DNA of 64,000 bases from Petropleomorpha daqingensis (GTDB lineage: Bacteria; Actinomycetota; Actinomycetes; Mycobacteriales; Geodermatophilaceae): contig NZ_JACBZT010000001.1 in NCBI RefSeq assembly GCF_013408985.1, positions 2,356,001 through 2,420,000 on the forward strand, read 5' to 3'. How positions within the stretch are numbered: position 1 is the first letter of the stretch; each line of letters starts with the position of its first letter. Positions 16,051 to 23,126 of the stretch are shown in pieces. The notes below the pieces were generated by a model. It saw nothing but the letters and a program-made list of their open reading frames with translations, was not told the origin of the DNA and searched no databases. The position numbers were made by a program, and so were the translations under genes.

Positions 16051-18534
16051 TCAGAAGACCAGCTCGTCCTCCTCCTCGGCAGCGGGCGGCTCGGGAGCGA
16101 CCGGCTCGTCATCGGCGACGTCGTCATCGGGCGACTCGTCATCGGGCGACTCGTCATCGGCGACGTCGTCGGCGGACCCGTCGTCCGCGGCGGCCAGCTC
16201 GTCCAGCACCACGTCGAGCACCTGGACGGCGCCGGCCTTGTCCAGCGGGTCGTTGCCGTTGCCGCACTTGGGCGACTGGACGCACGACGGGCAACCGCTC
16301 TCGCACTCGCACGTGGCGACGGTGGCGCGGGTGGCCTGCAGCCACTGGCGGAGGACCGCGTAGCCGCGCTCGGCGAAGCCCGCTCCACCGGGATGCCCGT
16401 CGTAGACGAAGATCGTCGCCGCGCCGGTGTCCGGGTGCAGCGCGGTCGACAGCCCGCCCAGGTCCCAGCGGTCGCAGGTCGCCAGCAGCGGCAGGATCCC
16501 GATCGCGGCGTGCTCGGCCGCGTGCAGCGACCCGGGCAGCGCGATCTCCTCGACCTTCGCCCGCGCCACGGCGGTCGAGTCGAGGGTGAACCAGACCGCG
16601 CGGGTGCGCAGCTGCCGCGCCGGGAGGTCGAGCGGGAATTCGGCCAGCACCTCGCCGGTCCCGAGCCGGCGGCGTTGGTAGGCGACCACCTGGTTGGTCA
16701 CGTCCACGACGCCGGTGTGCGCGGTGACGGTGCCGAGCCGGCGGGTCCGCTCGATGCCGACCACGCTCAGATCGGTGACGTCGCGCGCCACGGTCGTCCA
16801 CTCGGGACTCTCCGCGTGCACGGCGGCGACCGCCTCGTCCACGTCGAGCTCGTCGACGACGTAGGTCTCGCCGCGGTGCACGTACAGCGCCCCGGTGTGC
16901 ACGGTGGTGTGCGCCGCGTCGCCGTCCACCGTGCCCAGCAGCCGTCCGGTGCCGGTCTCGATGATCGACACCGGCTCGAGGCCGCTGCCGCGGATGTCCA
17001 CGTCCGGCCGCCCGCGCCCGGCCCAGTACCAGCCGGTCGGACGACGACGCAGCTGACCGGCGGCGACGAGCTCCTCGAGCTGCGCCTCCGCGGCGGCACC
17101 GCCGAAGTCGTCGAGGTCCGCAGGGGTGAGCGGCAGCTCGGCGGCGGCGCAGCACAGCTGCGGGCCGAGCACGTACGGGTTGGACGGGTCGGTGACCGTC
17201 GCCTCGATCGGCCGGCCGAACACCGCCCGCGGGTGGTGGGCGAGGTAGTGGTCCAGCGGATCGTCGCGCGCCACGAACACGACGAGCGACTCCCGCTGCG
17301 CGCGCCCGGCCCGCCCCGCCTGCTGCCACATCGAGGCGAGCGTGCCCGGGTAGCCGGCCAGCACAACGGCGTCCAGCCCGGCGATGTCGATGCCGAGCTC
17401 GAGGGCGTTCGTCGTCGCCACGCCCAGCAGCTCCCCGGAGGACAGCAGCCGCTCCAGCTCGCGGCGCTCCTCCGGCAGGTAACCGCCGCGATAGGAGTCG
17501 ACCCGCCGGGACAGGTCCGCGCGCCCCCGGTCGGCCAGGAGCCGCCGGGTCTGGTCCGCGACGGACTCCGCCCCGCGCCGCGAGCGGACGAACGCCAAGG
17601 TGCGGGCGCCCTGCTCCACCAGGTCGGCGAGCAGCCCGGCCGCGTCGGCGGCGGCCGAGCGGCGCAGCGGCGCGCCGTGCTCCCCGGTCTTCTCGGTCAG
17701 CGGCGGCTCCCACAGCGCGAAGGTCGCGCCGGGGCGGGGCGATCCGTCGTCGGTCACCGCGGTCACCGGCGCCCCGACCAGGCGGCTCGCGGCCTGGGCC
17801 GGGTCGGCCACGGTCGCCGAGGCCAGCACGAACGTCGGCTCGGCGCCGTAGCGGCGGCAGATCCGCCGCAGCCGTCGCAGCACGTGGCCTACGTGCGAGC
17901 CGAACACGCCCCGGTAGGAGTGGCACTCGTCGACGACGACGTAGGCCACCCGGCGCAGCGTGCTCGACCACTTCTGGTGGGCCGGCAGGATCCCGCGGTG
18001 CAGCATGTCCGGGTTGGTGACGATCCAGCGGGAGTGCCGGCGGACCCAGTCCCGCTCCTCCATCGCGGTGTCGCCGTCGTACGCGGCCGGGCGCACCGAC
18101 GGGTCGGCCAGCGCGGCGACCGCGGCCAGCTGGTCGCGGGCCAGCGCCTTGGTCGGCGCGAGGTAGAGGACGCACGCGCGGTCGTCCTCGGCGAGACGGG
18201 CCAGCGCCGGCAGCTGGTAGGCCAGCGACTTGCCCGACGCCGTGCCGGTGGCGACCACGACGTGCCGGCCGTCGTGCGCGAGCTGCGCGGCCTCCACCTG
18301 GTGCCGCCACGGCGAGCCGACGCCGCGCTCCTCGAGCCGCGCGCGCAGATCGGCGGGAACCCAGTCCGGCCACTGCCGGGCCTGGCTCCGGCGCATCGGC
18401 AGCCGGTGGACGTAGGTGACGGGCTGCTCGTCCTCGGACGTGCCGGCCAGGAGATGAGCCAGCAGGTCCGCCCCGGGAAGAACCTGGTCCGCGCCGGGAG
18501 GGGGAGCCTGCCGGACCGGGTGGAGCGTGGTCAC
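16051..18534 (-). CDS. DEAD/DEAH-box helicase with C-terminal DUF1998 (MrfA/Hrq1-like)
   Basis: An 827-residue superfamily 2 helicase. Walker A lies in VVATGTASGKSLAYQLPAL (about residues 94-112), the DEAH-type motif in YVVVDECHSYRG, motif III in LASATVADP, and motif VI in QQAGRAGRAQR. Near the C-terminus, CECESGCPSCVQSPKCGNGN carries the Cys cluster of the DUF1998 domain, which binds metal in MrfA-type DNA-repair helicases. The family sits beside tad genes in many actinobacteria. GTG at 18534 is the first start of the conserved region. An acidic repeat tail is unusual. Confidence 0.9.
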   Translation of the reverse strand: MTTLHPVRQAPPPGADQVLPGADLLAHLLAGTSEDEQPVTYVHRLPMRRSQARQWPDWVPADLRARLEERGVGSPWRHQVEAAQLAHDGRHVVVATGTASGKSLAYQLPALARLAEDDRACVLYLAPTKALARDQLAAVAALADPSVRPAAYDGDTAMEERDWVRRHSRWIVTNPDMLHRGILPAHQKWSSTLRRVAYVVVDECHSYRGVFGSHVGHVLRRLRRICRRYGAEPTFVLASATVADPAQAASRLVGAPVTAVTDDGSPRPGATFALWEPPLTEKTGEHGAPLRRSAAADAAGLLADLVEQGARTLAFVRSRRGAESVADQTRRLLADRGRADLSRRVDSYRGGYLPEERRELERLLSSGELLGVATTNALELGIDIAGLDAVVLAGYPGTLASMWQQAGRAGRAQRESLVVFVARDDPLDHYLAHHPRAVFGRPIEATVTDPSNPYVLGPQLCCAAAELPLTPADLDDFGGAAAEAQLEELVAAGQLRRRPTGWYWAGRGRPDVDIRGSGLEPVSIIETGTGRLLGTVDGDAAHTTVHTGALYVHRGETYVVDELDVDEAVAAVHAESPEWTTVARDVTDLSVVGIERTRRLGTVTAHTGVVDVTNQVVAYQRRRLGTGEVLAEFPLDLPARQLRTRAVWFTLDSTAVARAKVEEIALPGSLHAAEHAAIGILPLLATCDRWDLGGLSTALHPDTGAATIFVYDGHPGGAGFAERGYAVLRQWLQATRATVATCECESGCPSCVQSPKCGNGNDPLDKAGAVQVLDVVLDELAAADDGSADDVADDESPDDESPDDDVADDEPVAPEPPAAEEEDELVF
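16108..16167. repeat. 15-bp tandem repeat coding for an acidic tail
   Basis: GTCATCGG recurs at 16108, 16123, 16138 and 16153, a strict 15-bp period. On the minus strand it codes for pentapeptide units such as DDESP and DDVAD near the helicase C-terminus, so copy changes keep the reading frame. Confidence 0.8.
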
Positions 18535-18640
18535 CCCACCACTGTCACACCCCCAGGCAACCCCAGGACCCCCACTGGTTCACCGCATGTGAGAAAGGCA
18601 ACAGAACGTCGTTGACGTCTGCACAGCCTGTGACCTCCCT

Positions 18641-18646
18641 TACAAT
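18641..18646 (+). promoter_or_regulatory. Candidate -10 element upstream of the membrane pyrophosphatase
   Basis: TACAAT at 18641-18646 is a near-consensus -10 hexamer in the 213-bp gap before hppA. The TTGACG at 18612 is 23 bp away, too far for a normal -35, so the promoter may use another factor or activator. It would give a leader of about 95 bases. Confidence 0.35.
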
Positions 18647-18747
18647 CACGCGGCGTCCCTGGTCGACGGAGCCCTCCGGCGCGCTTCGGGCGTACACCGT
18701 GCCGGACCGGCATTCGCCGGCGGCAGCTGAACGCTCGAAGGAGATCC

Positions 18748-21030
18748 ATGCTCGAGAGTGCTCCACAGTCGGCTGAGAGCGCGTTGTCCGGTGGGGACAC
18801 GGTCCTGGTAGCGATCGTCCTCGTCGTCGCCCTCGCCGCTCTCGGCTTCGCCGCCTTCCTGGTCCGGGCCGTGCTCGCCGCCGATCAGGGCACGACGACG
18901 ATGCGCGACATCGCCCGGGCCGTGCAGGAAGGCGCCGGTGCCTATCTGCAGCGGCAGTTCCGGACGCTGGCGATCTTCGCCGTGATCGTCTTCCTCCTGC
19001 TGCTGGCCCTCCCGGTCTCCGAGGGCGGCTGGGGCACCCGGCTCGGCCGCGCCCTCTTCTTCCTGATCGGTGCGGCGTTCTCGGCGACGGTCGGTTTCGT
19101 GGGCATGACCCTGGCCACCCGGGCCAACGTCCGCGTCGCCGCGGCCGCCCGCTCCGGTGGCTACCGCCCCGCCTTCCGGATCGCCTACCGCGCCGGCGGC
19201 GTCTGCGGCATGTTCACCGTCGGCCTCGGCCTGCTCGGTGCCGCCCTGGCTCTGCTGCTGTTCGACGAGACCGCGCCGACGGTGCTGGAGGGCTTCGGCT
19301 TCGGCGGCGCGCTGCTGGCCATGTTCATGCGTGTCGGCGGCGGCATCTTCACCAAGGCGGCCGACGTCGGCGCCGACCTCGTCGGCAAGGTCGAGGCGGG
19401 CATCCCCGAGGACGACCCGCGCAACGCGGCCACCATCGCCGACAACGTGGGCGACAACGTCGGCGACTGCGCCGGCATGGCCGCCGACCTCTTCGAGTCC
19501 TACGCGGTGACCCTGGTCGCCGCGCTGATCCTCGGTCAGGTCTTCTTCGGCGCGGTCGGCATGGTCTTCCCGCTCGTCGTCGCCGCGATCGGCGTCATCG
19601 CCTCGGTCGTGGGCATCCTGGCCAGCAACCCCGGCAAGGCCGACCGCAACGGGCTGGCGCCGATCAACCGCGGCTTCTTCACCTCCGCGGTGGTCTCGCT
19701 GCTGCTCGTCGCCGCCGCGTCCTTCACCGTGCTGCCCAGCGTCTCCGAGCTGCAGAACCTCTCGGTCAGCCCGCAGGTGCTCGGCTTCCTGGCGGTGCTC
19801 GCGGGCATCGTCCTGGCCGTCGCGATCCAGCTGCTCACCGGCTACTTCACCGAGACCAGCCGCCGGCCGGTCCGCGACGTCGCCCGCAGCTCGCTCACCG
19901 GGCCGGCCACCGTCGTCCTGTCCGGCATCTCGCTGGGTCTGGAGTCGGCGGTCTACGCGGCGCTGCTCATCGGCGGCGCGGTCTACGTCGCGTTCCTGAT
20001 CGGCGGCGGCGCCGCGCTCTACGCGGTGGCGCTGGCCGGCTGCGGCCTGCTCACCACCGCCGGCGTCATCGTCTCGATGGACACCTTCGGGCCGGTCAGC
20101 GACAACGCGCAGGGCATCGCCGAGATGTCCGGCGACCTCGACGAGGAGGGCGCCCGCACGCTCACCGACCTCGACGCCGTCGGCAACACCACCAAGGCGA
20201 TCACCAAGGGCATCGCGATCGCGACCGCCGTGCTCGCCGCGACGGCGCTGTTCGGCTCCTACCGGGCGCAGATCGACACGGCGCTGGCCAAGGCCAACGC
20301 AACCTTGGGCGACGCGTTCAACCTGGTCTCGGCCAAGACCGTCGTCGGCGTGATCGTCGGCGCCGCCGTGGTGTTCCTGTTCTCCGGGTTGGCGATCAGC
20401 GCGGTGTCCCGCGCTGCCGGCCGGGTGGTCTTCGAGGTCCGGGAGCAGTTCCGCACCCGGCCCGGGATCATGGACTTCAGCGAGCGGCCCGACTACGGCG
20501 CCGTCGTCGACATCTGCACCAAGGACTCGCTGCGCGAGCTGGCCACCCCGGGCCTGCTCGCCGTCCTGGCGCCGGTCGCCGTCGGCTTCGGCCTCGGCTA
20601 CGGCGCCCTCGCCGCGTACCTCATCGGGGCGATCGCCTGCGGCACGCTGATGGCGGTCTTCCTCGCCAACTCCGGCGGCGCCTGGGACAACGCCAAGAAG
20701 ATGGTCGAGGACGGGCAGTTCGGCGGGAAGGGCAGCGAAGCCCACGCCGCGACGGTCATCGGCGACACCGTCGGCGACCCGTTCAAGGACACCGCCGGGC
20801 CAGCGATCAACCCGCTGATCAAGGTGATGAACCTCGTCGCTCTGCTCATCGCCCCAGCCGTGGTGGCGCTGTCCGTCGGGGACGACGCCAACACCCCCGT
20901 GCGCACGGTCATCGCGCTCGTGGCGGTGCTGATCATCGTCGGCGCCGTGGTCGTCTCCAAGCGGCGCTCGGTGGTCGTCGGCGGCGCGCCGAGCGAGAGC
21001 CAGGAGGCGCTCACCACGACCGCTCCCTGA
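18748..21030 (+). CDS. hppA: Membrane-bound proton-translocating pyrophosphatase
   Basis: A 760-residue protein with about 16 predicted hydrophobic segments. It pumps ions across the membrane using pyrophosphate hydrolysis. Catalytic Asp-rich loops are visible: GGGIFTKAADVGADLVGKVE (about residues 207-226), DNVGDNVGDCAGMAADLFES (232-251) and, near the end, GDTVGDPFKDTAGPAINPL. GNTTK at residues 479-483 carries Lys at the position that marks K+-independent family members, which suggests a proton pump. ATG follows a strong GAAGGAGATCC site. A hairpin terminator follows the stop. Confidence 0.95.
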   Translation: MLESAPQSAESALSGGDTVLVAIVLVVALAALGFAAFLVRAVLAADQGTTTMRDIARAVQEGAGAYLQRQFRTLAIFAVIVFLLLLALPVSEGGWGTRLGRALFFLIGAAFSATVGFVGMTLATRANVRVAAAARSGGYRPAFRIAYRAGGVCGMFTVGLGLLGAALALLLFDETAPTVLEGFGFGGALLAMFMRVGGGIFTKAADVGADLVGKVEAGIPEDDPRNAATIADNVGDNVGDCAGMAADLFESYAVTLVAALILGQVFFGAVGMVFPLVVAAIGVIASVVGILASNPGKADRNGLAPINRGFFTSAVVSLLLVAAASFTVLPSVSELQNLSVSPQVLGFLAVLAGIVLAVAIQLLTGYFTETSRRPVRDVARSSLTGPATVVLSGISLGLESAVYAALLIGGAVYVAFLIGGGAALYAVALAGCGLLTTAGVIVSMDTFGPVSDNAQGIAEMSGDLDEEGARTLTDLDAVGNTTKAITKGIAIATAVLAATALFGSYRAQIDTALAKANATLGDAFNLVSAKTVVGVIVGAAVVFLFSGLAISAVSRAAGRVVFEVREQFRTRPGIMDFSERPDYGAVVDICTKDSLRELATPGLLAVLAPVAVGFGLGYGALAAYLIGAIACGTLMAVFLANSGGAWDNAKKMVEDGQFGGKGSEAHAATVIGDTVGDPFKDTAGPAINPLIKVMNLVALLIAPAVVALSVGDDANTPVRTVIALVAVLIIVGAVVVSKRRSVVVGGAPSESQEALTTTAP

Positions 21031-21050
21031 TCGTCCGCAGCACCGCACAC

Positions 21051-21095
21051 GCCGGGATCCTCCGGCCGGCCCAGCGCCGGCGGGAGGGTCCCGGT
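21051..21095 (+). terminator. Hairpin terminator after hppA
   Basis: Arms at 21052-21070 and 21076-21094 form a 19-bp stem with one G-U pair and one mismatch around a five-base loop (CCAGC), 21 bases after the hppA stop. There is no U-tract, as is common in high-GC actinobacteria. Confidence 0.7.
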
Positions 21096-21101
21096 GCCGG
21101 T

Positions 21102-21127
21102 TGTGGACCCGGCCGTTCCCTGTGGAC
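21102..21127 (-). promoter_or_regulatory. Tandem TCCACA element, copy 3 (reversed)
   Basis: TGTGGAC occurs at 21102-21108 and at 21121-21127. Read on the minus strand this is GTCCACA-N12-GTCCACA, the same 19-bp repeat as before ssd and the Flp gene. It lies just after the hppA terminator and 84 bp before the ATG at 21211, so it could control the small-protein/hydrolase pair. Confidence 0.5.
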
Positions 21128-21210
21128 GACGACGATCCTGCCGCCCGCCGCCGCTCCTAACGTCCGGCGCCTCCGGTCCGCACCAGGACCACCGACCACC
21201 GGAGGCAGGC

Positions 21211-21531
21211 ATGTCCGCACTCATCTCCGTCCAGCTCGACGCCGTCGCGGAGCTCGCCGCCGAGCTGGCCACGCTGGCCGTCGCGCTCGCCCACGAGGCG
21301 CCGCTGTGCACCTCCACCGTCGGCTCCCTCGCCACCGCACTGGGCGGGCAGGAAGGCTTCCTCGCCTTCTCGGCCGGTTCCGGCTGGCCGCAGCTCATCG
21401 ACGCGGTGGCCGACCGGGCGGGTGCGATCGCCGGCACGCTGTCGACCGCCGTCGACGCCTACCGCACGCTCGACGCGGGGCTGGCGGAGCGGATCTCCGG
21501 ACGGGTCGGCGTCGCGGCGATCGCCCGATGA
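21211..21531 (+). CDS. Small helical protein, ESX/WXG100-like
   Basis: A 106-residue Ala-rich, all-helical protein without a signal peptide or membrane helix. It begins MSALISVQLDAVAELAAELA, and a central GSGWPQLIDAV could be a turn between two long helices, resembling the helix-turn-helix hairpin of WXG100-size partner proteins, though no canonical WxG is present. ATG at 21211 follows GGAGG. Its stop overlaps the start of a DUF1023 hydrolase (ATGA), so the two are probably a coupled pair. The family assignment is tentative. Confidence 0.65.
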   Translation: MSALISVQLDAVAELAAELATLAVALAHEAPLCTSTVGSLATALGGQEGFLAFSAGSGWPQLIDAVADRAGAIAGTLSTAVDAYRTLDAGLAERISGRVGVAAIAR

Positions 21532-22925
21532 CCGTCCTGCTCCCGGCCATCGCCGGCTGGGACCCGCCCCTGCTGCGCGGCGCGGTCGGGACCCTCGACC
21601 TGGTCACCGACCGGTTGACCGTCTGGAGAACCCGCGTGGAGGCGGTCGGCCGCGCGCTCGAGGCGGCGCAGTGCTGGTCGGGCCCGGCGGCGACCGAGGC
21701 GGCCCGCGCCGTCCTCGACCTCTCCGACACCGTCGTGGCCGGCACGGCAGGGCTCCGCGGCGCGCTGGGGGAGTTCTCCCGCATGGTCGGCGCGGCCGCG
21801 GAGGCGCAGGAGGCCGCGGCGGCCGCTCTCGCCGCCGGGATCGAGGCCGGGGCGGCGCCGCAGGTGGAGGCGCTGACGGACCGGGCGCTCACGTCGGCGG
21901 CCGTCGTGGCCGAGGCCGCGACGGCCGCCGGACGGGCGCTGCAGCCGGTTCCCGACCGGGCCTCCCCGATCGACCTGATCGGCGTCCCCTGGCGTGCCCC
22001 GGAGACGGAGGTGCTCCTCGGGCGGCCGCCGGGCGAGGTGGCCGGGTGGTGGGCGTCCCTGCCGGCCGCGGAGCAGCGGCAGCTGATCGCGACGCGCCCC
22101 GACGTGGTGGGCGATCTGGACGGCGTCCCCGCCTGGGCGCGCGACCGAGCGAACCGGCTGGTGCTCGAGGCGGCTCTGGCCACCCCCGGGACGTCGGGGG
22201 AGGAGACCGCCCGGGCGGTGGCGGCCGAGATCCACCGGCAGGAGGCAGCCGGGCGCCGGGTCCAGCTGTGGACGCTGGACCTGGCCGACGGCCTGGCCGC
22301 CGTCGCCGTCGGCGACCTGGACACCGCCGACGCCGTCGCCGTCCTGGTCCCGGGGATCTTCACGACGCCGGAGGACGACCTCGCCGCCCAGGTGGGGAAC
22401 GCGGCGGACGTCGCCGACCGTGCCGGGGCGGCCGCGCCCGGGCTGGCCGTCGCGGCGCTGGCCTGGATCGGGTACGGCACGCCGCAGGGACCGCTGTCGA
22501 TCATCACCCGGCGCGACGCCCGGAGCGGCGGGGCTGCGCTCGTCGGTGCCCTCGACGGACTGGCCGCGGCCCGCTCCGCGCTGGGCGGGCCGGCGCCGCG
22601 GACCACCGTCGTTGCGCACAGCTACGGCGCCGTCGTCCTCGACGAGGCGGCCGCCCGGCCCGGCCGGCTGGCCGCCGATGCCGTCGTCCTGCTGGGCAGC
22701 CCGGGCGGCGCCGCGGACGCCGCCGCGCTCGAGGCGCCCGAGGTCTACGACGCCTTCTCGCCCAGCGACCCGATCTCGTGGGCCCACTGGTTCGGCCCGA
22801 ACCCGTGGGCGGCACAGTTCGGCGCGACGGAACTACCCACCGATCTCGACACGCTGCACTCGCAGTACTTCGATCCCGGCCGGCCGACCCTCGGGGCGAT
22901 CGCGCACGTGGTTGCGGGCAGATGA
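21528..22925 (+). CDS. DUF1023 alpha/beta hydrolase with WXG100-like N-terminus
   Basis: A 465-residue protein. The helical N-terminal 140 residues include W50-S51-G52, like a WXG100 hairpin. The linker LPAAEQRQLIATRPDVVGD (about residues 179-197) followed by LDGVPAWARDRAN is the DUF1023 hallmark. The C-terminal alpha/beta hydrolase has the nucleophile elbow VVAHSYGAVV (Ser365), probable Asp414 (SPSDPIS) and His444 (LHSQYF). Esterase or lipase activity is likely; the substrate is unknown. It lacks a signal peptide, so if exported it would need a specialised route. Coupled to the small helical gene upstream. Confidence 0.82.
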   Translation: MTVLLPAIAGWDPPLLRGAVGTLDLVTDRLTVWRTRVEAVGRALEAAQCWSGPAATEAARAVLDLSDTVVAGTAGLRGALGEFSRMVGAAAEAQEAAAAALAAGIEAGAAPQVEALTDRALTSAAVVAEAATAAGRALQPVPDRASPIDLIGVPWRAPETEVLLGRPPGEVAGWWASLPAAEQRQLIATRPDVVGDLDGVPAWARDRANRLVLEAALATPGTSGEETARAVAAEIHRQEAAGRRVQLWTLDLADGLAAVAVGDLDTADAVAVLVPGIFTTPEDDLAAQVGNAADVADRAGAAAPGLAVAALAWIGYGTPQGPLSIITRRDARSGGAALVGALDGLAAARSALGGPAPRTTVVAHSYGAVVLDEAAARPGRLAADAVVLLGSPGGAADAAALEAPEVYDAFSPSDPISWAHWFGPNPWAAQFGATELPTDLDTLHSQYFDPGRPTLGAIAHVVAGR

Positions 22926-23126
22926 CCGCAGGACACGCTCAAGCCGGAGGCCTCGTCGTCCGATGTGGGAACAGCCGGCTCCCTCTGGCGTTTGTGGGGG
23001 TGACGGCACGCCCGCGACGGGTCGCCACCCGGCGTTCCGTCCGGGCCGTGGCTTACCGTGGCCCGCCGAGGGGCGCACCGCAGTCGCGTCCGACGCCCGC
23101 ACCCCCGCACCACCGACAGGAGCACC

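Noticed and set aside
18612-18646. TTGACG with TACAAT as a complete promoter for hppA
   Set aside because: The 23-bp spacer is far outside the usual 16-19 bp; only the -10 was kept as a candidate.
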